From the NCBI GenBank assembly GCA_020852035.1, contig JADZBR010000265.1:1-6898 (forward strand): a DNA stretch of 6,898 nt. The letters run 5' to 3'. The notes under the pieces were generated by a model that was given only the letters and a program-made list of their open reading frames with translations, searched no databases and had not been told where the DNA came from. Positions 1 to 5,823 of the stretch are shown in pieces (position 1 is the first letter of the stretch; the number at the start of each line of letters is the position of its first letter). The position numbers were made by a program, and so were the translations under genes. Origin of the DNA: Caulobacteraceae bacterium. Lineage in GTDB: Bacteria > Pseudomonadota > Alphaproteobacteria > Caulobacterales > Caulobacteraceae.

Positions 1-1
1 G

Positions 2-2005
2 CAGGCCCAGATGAAGCAGCTCGGCGGCATGCGCGGCCTGATGGCCAAGCCGTCCGGCGAGATCATCGAGACGCCGATCATCTCGAACTTCAAGGAAGGC
101 CTGACCGTCCAGGAGTACTTCAACTCCACCCACGGCGCCCGTAAGGGCCTGGCCGACACGGCGCTGAAGACGGCTAACTCCGGCTATCTGACCCGCCGCC
201 TGGTCGACGTGGCGCAGGACTGCATCATCACCGAGGACGACTGCGGCACCACGCGGGGCATCACGCTTCGCGCCGTGGTCGAAGGCGGCGACGTGCTGGT
301 CTCGCTGGGCGGCCGCATCCTGGGCCGCTTCTCGGCCGAGGACATCAAGGATCCGGGCACCGGCGAGGTGATCGTGCCTGCCGACACCTATCTGGACGAG
401 AACCAGGTGGATGTGGTCGAGGCCGCCGGCGTGCAGTCGGTGAAGGTGCGCTCGGTGCTCACCTGCGAGGCCAAGGTCGGCGTCTGCGGCGCCTGCTACG
501 GCCGCGACCTGGCGCGGGGCACCCCGGTGAACAACGGTGAAGCCGTGGGCGTCATCGCCGCCCAGTCGATCGGAGAGCCGGGCACCCAGCTGACCATGCG
601 GACCTTCCACATCGGCGGCACGGCGCAGGTCGCCGAGCAGTCGATCTTCGAAGCCGCCAACGACGGCGTGGTGAAGTTCTCGGCCGGCGCCAACACGGTG
701 CAGGCCGCGGACGGCGACCTGATCGTGATGAGCCGCAACCTGACCCTGACCGTGCAGGTCGACGGCAAGGACCGCGAGTCCTACAAGCCGCCGTACGGCG
801 CGCGCCTGAAGGTGAAGGACGGCGAGAAGGTCAAGCGCGGCACGCGCCTGGCCGACTGGGACCCCTACTCGACGCCGATCATCACCGAGGTCGCCGGCCG
901 CGTGCGCTACGAGGACCTGGTGGAGAACGTCTCCTTCCGCGAGGAAGCCGACGAGGCCACCGGCATCTCCAACCGCGTGGTCATCGACTGGCGCGCCTCC
1001 ACCAAGGGTTCGGACCTGCGTCCGGCGATGGCGGTGATCGACGCCGACGGCGCCTACAAGCGCCTGTCGAACGGCGGTGAAGCCCGTCTGCTGCTCCCCG
1101 TGGGCGCGATCCTCTCCGTCGGCGACGGCGACGAGGTGAAGGCCGGCGAGGTGCTGGCGCGGATCTCCACCGAGAGCGCCAAGACGCGCGACATCACCGG
1201 CGGTCTGCCCAGGGTGGCCGAGCTCTTCGAAGCCCGCCGTCCGAAGGACTGCGCGGTGATCGCCGAGATGGACGGCCGCGTCGAATTCGGCCGCGACTAC
1301 AAGAACAAGCGCCGCATCAAGATCACCCCGGAAGAGGGCGATCCCGTCGAATTCCTGATCCCGAAGGGCAAGCACATCACCGTCCACGACGGCGATACCA
1401 TCCGCAAGGGCGAGTACATCATCGACGGCAACCCGGACCCGCACGACATCCTGCGGATCCAGGGGATCGAGGCGCTGGCCGACTTCCTGGTCGACGAGAT
1501 CCAGGACGTCTACCGACTGCAGGGCGTGCCGATCAACGACAAGCACATCGAGACGATCGTCCGTCAGATGCTGCAGAAGGTGGAGATCCTCGACGCCGGC
1601 GACACCGGCCTGATCAAGGGCGACCACCTGGACAAGGTCGAGGTCGACGAGGAGAACGCCAAGGCCGAAGCCCGCAAGGGCGGCCGCCCGGCGATCACCC
1701 AGCCGGTGCTGCTCGGCATCACCAAGGCCAGCCTGCAGACGCGCTCGTTCATCTCGGCCGCGTCGTTCCAGGAGACCACCCGCGTGCTCACCGAGGCCTC
1801 CGTCCAGGGCAAGACCGACACCCTGGAAGGGCTGAAGGAGAACGTGATCGTGGGCCGCCTGATCCCGGCGGGCACGGGCTCGTACCTGCGCGGCCTGCAA
1901 CGCATCGCCGCCAAGCGCGACGAGCAGCTGACCGCCCAGCGCGCCGAGACCATGGAGCCCCTGCCGGCGGAAATCGCCGCCGAGGCGGAAGCCGAGACGG
2001 TCTAG
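2..2005 (+). CDS. rpoC: DNA-directed RNA polymerase subunit beta' (C-terminal half, 5' truncated by window edge)
   Basis: This is the largest catalytic-core subunit of RNA polymerase. The frame is open from the first complete codon at position 2, so the gene begins outside the window; about 667 residues are visible, roughly half of a typical 1,400-residue beta'. Residue numbers below count from the Met at position 11. The bridge helix is present (HGARKGLADTALKTANSGYL, residues 41-60). The second zinc site has all four cysteines (C78, C152, C159, C162). The trigger-loop region follows (NNGEAVGVIAAQSIGEPGTQ, 174-193). A long insertion, corresponding in place to the proteobacterial trigger-loop insert, lies between about residues 205 and 390. 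The conserved ITGGLPRVAELFEARRPKD (395-413) and LKENVIVGRLIPAGTG near the end confirm identity. The protein ends in a short Ala/Glu-rich tail and a TAG stop. An intrinsic terminator lies 25 bases downstream, so this is probably the last gene of the rpoBC operon. Identification is essentially certain. Confidence 0.99.
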   Translation, partial: QAQMKQLGGMRGLMAKPSGEIIETPIISNFKEGLTVQEYFNSTHGARKGLADTALKTANSGYLTRRLVDVAQDCIITEDDCGTTRGITLRAVVEGGDVLVSLGGRILGRFSAEDIKDPGTGEVIVPADTYLDENQVDVVEAAGVQSVKVRSVLTCEAKVGVCGACYGRDLARGTPVNNGEAVGVIAAQSIGEPGTQLTMRTFHIGGTAQVAEQSIFEAANDGVVKFSAGANTVQAADGDLIVMSRNLTLTVQVDGKDRESYKPPYGARLKVKDGEKVKRGTRLADWDPYSTPIITEVAGRVRYEDLVENVSFREEADEATGISNRVVIDWRASTKGSDLRPAMAVIDADGAYKRLSNGGEARLLLPVGAILSVGDGDEVKAGEVLARISTESAKTRDITGGLPRVAELFEARRPKDCAVIAEMDGRVEFGRDYKNKRRIKITPEEGDPVEFLIPKGKHITVHDGDTIRKGEYIIDGNPDPHDILRIQGIEALADFLVDEIQDVYRLQGVPINDKHIETIVRQMLQKVEILDAGDTGLIKGDHLDKVEVDEENAKAEARKGGRPAITQPVLLGITKASLQTRSFISAASFQETTRVLTEASVQGKTDTLEGLKENVIVGRLIPAGTGSYLRGLQRIAAKRDEQLTAQRAETMEPLPAEIAAEAEAETV

Positions 2006-2030
2006 GACTTCAGTCCGATCTGAGTAAGCG

Positions 2031-2060
2031 AACGGCCCGGTAGCGATCCCGGGCCGTTTT
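2031..2060 (+). terminator. Intrinsic terminator of rpoC
   Basis: A perfect 10-bp stem is formed by AACGGCCCGG (2031-2040) and CCGGGCCGTT (2049-2058), with an 8-base loop (2041-2048). A run of four T (2057-2060) closes it. It sits 25 bases after the rpoC stop codon, where a Rho-independent terminator is expected. The T-tract is short, as is usual in high-GC genomes, but stem strength and position make the call firm. Confidence 0.9.
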
Positions 2061-2090
2061 GCTATCTGCGGCGGATCAGGAATGGCGCCA

Positions 2091-2224
2091 CCCCTCCCCC
2101 TTGCGGGGAGGGGCAGGGGTGGGGGTGTTAGCGCAGGACCATCCGAGTCCAGCGCCGGCGAGCCCTACTCGGAGAGTCACAGGCCTACACCCCCACCCCA
2201 ACCCCTCCCCGCAAGGGGGAGGGG
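2091..2224. repeat. Inverted repeat element with hairpin- and G-quadruplex-prone arms (REP/MITE-like)
   Basis: The left arm 2091-2127 and the right arm 2188-2224 are inverted copies that match at 35 of 37 positions; the only difference is CA at 2114-2115 against TT in the reversed right arm. The spacer is 60 bases (2128-2187) and holds a further small inverted pair, CCGAGT (2143-2148) and ACTCGG (2167-2172). Each arm also folds on itself: CCCCTCCCC (2091-2099) with GGGGAGGGG (2105-2113), and CCCCTCCCC (2202-2210) with GGGGAGGGG (2216-2224). Elements of this composition are scattered between genes in many alphaproteobacteria, and from memory this one resembles them; copy number cannot be seen from one window. 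It carries no transposase. It may act as a bidirectional transcription barrier or an mRNA 3'-end stabiliser, but that is inference. Confidence 0.85.
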
Positions 2225-2357
2225 CTTCGCGAGGCGATGCCGCGGATAACCAACGAGAAAAGCTCCCTGATCCGGTCGCCACTTCGTGGAAGACTCGCGA
2301 GACAGATATTCGTGGGACAATGCGAGACAAAGAGGGACTCTCGGGACGCTCAGGTTC
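2225..2357. other. Non-coding stretch with a cluster of phased GRGAC hexamers
   Basis: Together with the inverted repeat to its left, this makes up the gene-free interval 2061-2357. It contains five related hexamers, GAGACA (2299), GGGACA (2314), GAGACA (2324), GGGACT (2334) and GGGACG (2343), all on the plus strand and starting 15, 10, 10 and 9 bases apart. An exact 8-bp direct repeat GCGAGACA (2297-2304 and 2322-2329) is part of this. The cluster lies immediately 3' of the minus-strand gene that ends at 2358. No T-tracted terminator is visible here for that gene. Base composition is visibly less GC-rich than in the surrounding coding regions. Open frames crossing this interval run through the inverted repeat and do not look like proteins. 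Confidence 0.5.
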
Positions 2358-2963
2358 TCACATCCCCGGCCCCAGCACCCCCGGCCCCTGCGGCGTCGCC
2401 GTGCCCGGCGGCACGTTGGCCCGCTTGTACACATAGTCCCGTCGCTTCTTCGCCGCCGCCCGGTCGAAGTCGGCCCGCTTCTCCTTGCCGATCGCCGCCT
2501 CCAGGAACGGCGCGTCCTTCGCGCCCTCGCCGAACCGCTCGTCGCAGGCGTCGCGTTCGGCCTGGGTGAGACCCGCCGCGTCCCGGTTGGCGCAACCCGG
2601 CGAGCGGGCGCGAAAAGCCTTGCGGATCGGGTCGTCGGCCTGGCCCTCGAAGCCGGGCAGGGGAGGCGATGCCGGTGACGGCGCGGCCGGTTGCGGCGGT
2701 GTCGGGACATAGAGCGGCGCAACCGCGCTCGGCCGCGGCGTCGGGCGGATGAACCGCGGGCGCGGGGCGGGGGAGGGCGCGGACGGCTGATCGGTGGATG
2801 GGCGCAGCAGCTCGACGGTGAACACCGGCTCGTCATAGGTCTGGAAGCGCAGCGTCGGCGCAGCCGCCAGCAGCAGGGCCGCGAACAGCCCCAGGTGCGC
2901 CAGCGCCACCGTCGTCAAGACGACGCCCCGACGCCGCGCGATCTGGCCGAACCGAACCTGCAC
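2358..2963 (-). CDS. Proline-rich single-pass membrane protein, TonB-like N-terminal architecture, function unknown
   Basis: I do not recognise a named family. From the preferred GTG start at 2963 the product is 201 residues. A basic N-terminus (QVRFGQIARRR) is followed by one hydrophobic segment (about residues 14-36), giving an inner-membrane anchor with the remainder probably periplasmic. Residues 55-103 are rich in Pro, Ala and Ser with PxP repeats, like the periplasm-spanning region of TonB. The C-terminal third (about 110-185) is charged, with two Cys (C124, C140), and ends in a Pro/Gly tail. The TonB C-terminal fold signature is absent. The start was chosen because GAGG (minus strand, 2972-2969) sits five bases before the GTG and the resulting N-terminus is a normal membrane-anchor form. 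A longer frame opens at an ATG at 3053 but lacks a ribosome site and would leave only 15 bases to the divergent sulfatase gene. That the locus is coding is fairly sure; function is not. Confidence 0.75.
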   Translation of the reverse strand: MQVRFGQIARRRGVVLTTVALAHLGLFAALLLAAAPTLRFQTYDEPVFTVELLRPSTDQPSAPSPAPRPRFIRPTPRPSAVAPLYVPTPPQPAAPSPASPPLPGFEGQADDPIRKAFRARSPGCANRDAAGLTQAERDACDERFGEGAKDAPFLEAAIGKEKRADFDRAAAKKRRDYVYKRANVPPGTATPQGPGVLGPGM

Positions 2964-2968
2964 GCTCA

Positions 2969-2972
2969 CCTC
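2969..2972 (-). promoter_or_regulatory. Ribosome binding site deciding the start of the proline-rich membrane protein
   Basis: On the minus strand GAGG ends five bases before the GTG at 2963. This is the only good Shine-Dalgarno match near the candidate starts and supports the 201-residue form over the 231-residue form beginning at 3053. Confidence 0.5.
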
Positions 2973-3057
2973 GGCGACGACGTCCCAAGGCCAAGCTTTC
3001 CGCGCCGCGCGGCGAAATCGTGGCGCGGGGCGGGCGAGCCGGCTATCCCTCATCGCC

Positions 3058-3065
3058 GGGGAGGG
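3058..3065 (+). promoter_or_regulatory. Ribosome binding site of the alkylsulfatase gene
   Basis: The purine-rich GGGGAGGG lies just upstream of tandem ATG codons at 3069 and 3072. Its GGAG core is five bases from the first ATG and eight from the second, so either could be used; the products differ by one Met. It rules out the long in-frame upstream extension, which reads antisense to the neighbouring gene. Confidence 0.7.
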
Positions 3066-3068
3066 CCG

Positions 3069-5018
3069 ATGATGCGAGCGATGATCCTGGGTCTGGCGAC
3101 GGCGATGCTGGCGGCGAGCGCGGCTGGGGCGGCCGATCCGCCCTCCGATTTCACCCGCAAGGCCCAGGCCGCCGCCCGCGCGGCCGGCGCCTTCGAAGAC
3201 ACGCGGGACATCGACTTCGCCTCACGCGGCTTCCTCGGCACGCGCGCCGAGGCCCAGATCAAGACGGCGAACGGCCAGGTCGCCTGGGACCTTTCGGCCT
3301 ACGACTTCCTGAAGGGCGAGGCGCCGGCCAGCGTCGAGCCGGGCCTCTGGCGCCAGTCCCAACTGCTCGCGCGGCACGGGCTCTTCGAGGTCAAGCCGGG
3401 CATCTGGCAGGTCAGGGGCTTCGACCTGGCCAACGCCACCTTCGTGCGGGGCAAGACCGGCTGGATCGTCATCGACACCCTGGGCTCGGCCGAGACCGCC
3501 CGCGCCGCCTACGACCTGGTCACCGAAAAGCTCGGCAAGCGGCCGATCGTCGCGATCGTCTACACCCACAGTCATACCGACCACTTCGGCGGCGCCGGCG
3601 GCCTGATTGACGCGGCCGACGCCCGCGCCGGCAAGGTCAAGGTGATCGCCCCCGACGGCTTCCTGGAGCACGCCGTCGCCGAGAACATCCTGGCCGGCCC
3701 GGCGATGGCGCGCCGGGCGATGTATCAGTTCGGCGTCCTCCTGCCGCGCGGCCCCGGCGGCCAGACCAGCGCCGGCATCGGCCCCGGCCTTTCGCGCGGC
3801 ACGCCCACCCTGATCGCGCCCAACACCGTCATCAAGGCGAGCGGCGAGGCCCTGACCATCGACGGGGTGAGGCTGGAGTTCCAGCTGACGCCGAACACCG
3901 AGGCGCCGGCGGAGATGAACATCTACCTGCCGGACTTTTCCGCCCTCTGCATGGCCGAGAACGCCAACGCCACCATGCACAACGTCCTGACCCCGCGCGG
4001 CGCCCTGGTGCGCGACGCCAAGGTCTGGGCCGACGAGCTGACCCGGTCCCTGCGGCTTTATGGCGACAGGGCGGACGTCATGTTCACCAGCCACGCCTGG
4101 CCCCGCTTCGGCCGCGCGGAGGTGAAGGACTTCCTCGGCAAGCACCGCGACGCCTACAAGTTCCTGCACGACCAGTCGGTGCGGCTGATGAACGCCGGCC
4201 TGACCGGCCCGGAGATCGCCGCGACGCTCAAGCTGCCCGCGGTCCTCGAGCGCGAGTGGTACAACCACGGCTTCTACGGGAACATGAGCTTCAACAGCCG
4301 GGCGGTCTACCAGCGCTATATGGGCTGGTACGACGGCAACCCCGCGCGCCTGGCGCCGCTGCCGCCGGAGACCGCCGGCAAGCGCGATGTCGAGGCGATG
4401 GGCGGGGCGGCGGCCGTGCTCGCCCGCGCCAGGGCGGCCTTCGACGTCGGCGACTACGCCTGGTCCGCCGAACTGCTCGACAAGCTGGTGTTCGCCGACC
4501 CCGCCGACGCCGAGGCCAGGGCGCTGCTCGCCCGCGCCTACGACCAGCTCGGCTACCAGTCGGAGAGCTCCCTCTGGCGCAACATGTACCTCTCCGGCGC
4601 CGGCGAGCTTCGCGACGGCGCCCCGCCGGGGGCGGGGATCGGCCAGGGCGCGGCCCTGCTGGCCGCCGCGCCGCTCGCGATGATGCTGGACGTGATTGCC
4701 GTGCGGATCGATCCGGCCAGGGTCGGGGAGGGAACCCTGGCCTTCGCCGTCAACCTCACCGACACCGGGGAGCGGGCCTATGTCTCCATCGCCAACGGCG
4801 TGCTGGTGCACGAGGCGATTCCCGCGCCCGGCCCGGTCGAGGCGACCCTGACGCTGAGCCGCGCCGACTTCGCCGGCCTCTTCACCGGCGGGGCGGCCAC
4901 CCTGCCGGCCAAGATCGCGGCGGGCGAGGTGAAGATCGAGGGGAACCCGATGGCGCTCGCCAAACTCGCCGGCTGGCTCGACCGCCCTGGCCCGCCGTTC
5001 GCCATCGTCACGCCCTGA
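3069..5018 (+). CDS. Secreted alkylsulfatase, metallo-beta-lactamase fold with C-terminal SCP2-like domain (SdsA1/BDS1 family)
   Basis: Predicted to hydrolyse alkyl sulfate esters to alcohol and sulfate using a binuclear zinc centre. The product is 649 residues, against about 658 for Pseudomonas SdsA1. The N-terminus is a typical signal peptide (hydrophobic from about residue 5, Ala-rich, likely cleavage near AGA-A at 19-22), so it should act in the periplasm or outside. The core motif YTHSHTDHFGG (165-175) supplies H167, H169, D171 and H172. The further ligands E278 (NTEAPAEM), E297 (MAENA) and H342 (TSHAWP) are all present, each two residues lower than the SdsA1 numbering as I recall it. 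The family motif TMHNVLTPRGALVRDAKVW (302-320) is intact. Residues of roughly 350-520 form the helical dimerisation region, and about 530-649 the SCP2-like domain thought to hold the alkyl chain. The gene is divergent from the proline-rich membrane protein and leads a likely three-gene unit. The exact substrate chain length cannot be read from the sequence. Confidence 0.95.
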   Translation: MMRAMILGLATAMLAASAAGAADPPSDFTRKAQAAARAAGAFEDTRDIDFASRGFLGTRAEAQIKTANGQVAWDLSAYDFLKGEAPASVEPGLWRQSQLLARHGLFEVKPGIWQVRGFDLANATFVRGKTGWIVIDTLGSAETARAAYDLVTEKLGKRPIVAIVYTHSHTDHFGGAGGLIDAADARAGKVKVIAPDGFLEHAVAENILAGPAMARRAMYQFGVLLPRGPGGQTSAGIGPGLSRGTPTLIAPNTVIKASGEALTIDGVRLEFQLTPNTEAPAEMNIYLPDFSALCMAENANATMHNVLTPRGALVRDAKVWADELTRSLRLYGDRADVMFTSHAWPRFGRAEVKDFLGKHRDAYKFLHDQSVRLMNAGLTGPEIAATLKLPAVLEREWYNHGFYGNMSFNSRAVYQRYMGWYDGNPARLAPLPPETAGKRDVEAMGGAAAVLARARAAFDVGDYAWSAELLDKLVFADPADAEARALLARAYDQLGYQSESSLWRNMYLSGAGELRDGAPPGAGIGQGAALLAAAPLAMMLDVIAVRIDPARVGEGTLAFAVNLTDTGERAYVSIANGVLVHEAIPAPGPVEATLTLSRADFAGLFTGGAATLPAKIAAGEVKIEGNPMALAKLAGWLDRPGPPFAIVTP

Positions 5019-5066
5019 CCTTGGCCGGCGGGCGTTCGCCCCTACATGCAGGGCTGGCCCGATGCG

Positions 5067-5072
5067 AAAGGA
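5067..5072 (+). promoter_or_regulatory. Ribosome binding site deciding the start of the zinc-ribbon gene
   Basis: AAAGGA ends six bases before the ATG at 5079. An in-frame ATG at 5046 has no comparable site and would add eleven residues ahead of the conserved MPLLLCPND start, so 5079 is preferred. Confidence 0.7.
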
Positions 5073-5078
5073 CCCTCG

Positions 5079-5411
5079 ATGCCGCTCCTGTTATGCCCGA
5101 ACGACAACGCCGCCATGCAGACGATCAGCCGTTCGGGGGTGGAGCTCGACATCTGCCCCACCTGCCGGGGCGTCTGGCTGGACCGCGGCGAACTGGAGAA
5201 GATCCTCTCCGAGGGCCGCCAGGAGATGCAGGGCCAGGCCCAGGCCCGCGAACGCTTCGACCGCGAGATCGACAGCTTCCACCGCGACCCGGACGCCTGG
5301 AAGCGCAGCCACCCGTATGACGCGCAGCACAAGCGCTACAAGTACGATGATGACGACTACTACAAGTACAAGAAGAAGAAGCGCTTCGACATCTTCGACA
5401 TTTTCGATTGA
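5079..5411 (+). CDS. TFIIB-type zinc-ribbon protein with charged Lys/Tyr/Asp tail
   Basis: A 110-residue cytoplasmic protein with a short zinc ribbon of the zf-TFIIB type at residues 5-42. The second half matches the family consensus very well: ELDICPTCRGVWLDRGELEK (22-41), with C26 and C29. The first half is CPND (6-9), where a CxxC pair would be the canonical form, so the fourth position is Asp. Metal binding by three Cys plus Asp or another residue is possible; I think such a variant occurs in alphaproteobacterial relatives but could not check. After the ribbon comes a Gln/Arg/Glu-rich, probably helical region (45-75). The tail (87-110) is dense in Tyr, Asp and Lys and ends in a repeated FDI unit. 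It begins 60 bases after the sulfatase stop, with no terminator between, and is seven bases from the next gene, suggesting co-transcription. The role of this family is not established; no function is claimed. Confidence 0.88.
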   Translation: MPLLLCPNDNAAMQTISRSGVELDICPTCRGVWLDRGELEKILSEGRQEMQGQAQARERFDREIDSFHRDPDAWKRSHPYDAQHKRYKYDDDDYYKYKKKKRFDIFDIFD

Positions 5412-5413
5412 GG
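5410..5413 (+). promoter_or_regulatory. Ribosome binding site overlapping the upstream stop codon (translational coupling)
   Basis: GAGG spans the last two bases of the zinc-ribbon TGA stop (5409-5411) and ends five bases before the ATG at 5419. Ribosomes finishing the upstream gene would stop on this site, so the two genes are probably coupled. Confidence 0.6.
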
Positions 5414-5418
5414 CCCCG

Positions 5419-5787
5419 ATGCGCAAAGCGGCTCTGCTGCCCGCGGCCTTTGCGCTCGCATGGGCGGGCGTGGTTCAGGCGCAGACGGCCGAGCCACGCA
5501 TCGTGACGCCGAGTTTCACCCGCGAGCCCGCGCCCTGGTACCCGGAGGCCGCCCGGTCCGCCGGGCGGCGGGGCGCGGCGACCATCGACTGCGTACGCCA
5601 ACCCGACCGGACCCTGACCTCCTGCGCCTACGTCTCCGAAACCCGCCGCCGGCTGAATTTCCGCGAGGCGGCGCGGCGAATGGCGGACGTCAAGGTCATG
5701 GTGGTCGCCGACCCACCACCGGCCGGCTCGCCCGAGCCGGACCGCGTGCGACTGACGGTGCATTTCGACTACCCGCGAATTTGGTGA
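5419..5787 (+). CDS. Secreted stand-alone TonB C-terminal-like domain protein
   Basis: The product is 122 residues. It opens with a signal peptide (MRKAALLPAAFALAWAGVVQ then AQ-T, cleavage predicted after about A21), so the mature part of about 100 residues is periplasmic. The sequence APWYPEAARSAGRRGAATID (38-57) followed by the C58-x10-C69 pair, YVSET (71-75) and FREAARRMAD (81-90) follows the layout of the TonB C-terminal fold: YPxxA, then GxxG, then a strand with a turn, then SE, then an FxxAA helix. The two cysteines lie where alphaproteobacterial TonB-domain proteins often carry a pair and could form a disulfide. There is no membrane anchor or proline-rich linker, so alone it could not transmit energy from ExbBD. 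Such secreted single-domain forms are frequent in Caulobacteraceae; their role is unclear. It is coupled to the zinc-ribbon gene. Domain assignment is by pattern and moderately confident. Confidence 0.82.
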   Translation: MRKAALLPAAFALAWAGVVQAQTAEPRIVTPSFTREPAPWYPEAARSAGRRGAATIDCVRQPDRTLTSCAYVSETRRRLNFREAARRMADVKVMVVADPPPAGSPEPDRVRLTVHFDYPRIW

Positions 5788-5823
5788 ATGGGGACGCCCT
5801 CGCGCCCGCGTCGCATGAGCGCC

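Noticed and set aside
2061..2357. Insertion sequence remnant
   Set aside because: No transposase fragment and no flanking target-site duplication could be identified; only the inverted arms are present.
2059..2436. Open frames on both strands across the inverted repeat
   Set aside because: They translate the repeat arms into Pro/Ser/Gly-rich sequence with no ribosome site or family match; the repeat is better read as non-coding.
2691..3068. In-frame upstream extension of the alkylsulfatase (126 residues)
   Set aside because: The translation is Arg-rich nonsense antisense to the membrane protein gene; the signal peptide and ribosome site place the start at 3069.
3222..4811. Long minus-strand open frame (529 codons) opposite the alkylsulfatase
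   Set aside because: It is exactly antisense to a well-supported enzyme gene; its Gly/Val/His/Arg-rich low-complexity translation is the usual mirror of GC-rich codons. No domain is recognisable.
5030..5041. Small hairpin GGGC-GTTC-GCCC between the sulfatase and zinc-ribbon genes as a terminator
   Set aside because: Only a four-base stem and no T-run; more likely chance in GC-rich DNA, so the operon reading stands.
4256..5320. Plus-strand open frame of 354 codons in another phase
   Set aside because: Arg/Pro/Gly-rich out-of-phase reading across the sulfatase and zinc-ribbon genes; crosses two real genes.
5125..5763. Minus-strand open frames opposite the zinc-ribbon and TonB-like genes
   Set aside because: Antisense shadows with low-complexity Arg/Gly/Val content; plus-strand genes have clear motifs.
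5788..5823. Bidirectional terminator between the convergent genes
   Set aside because: No stem of useful length with a T-tract on either strand is visible in the 36 bases.
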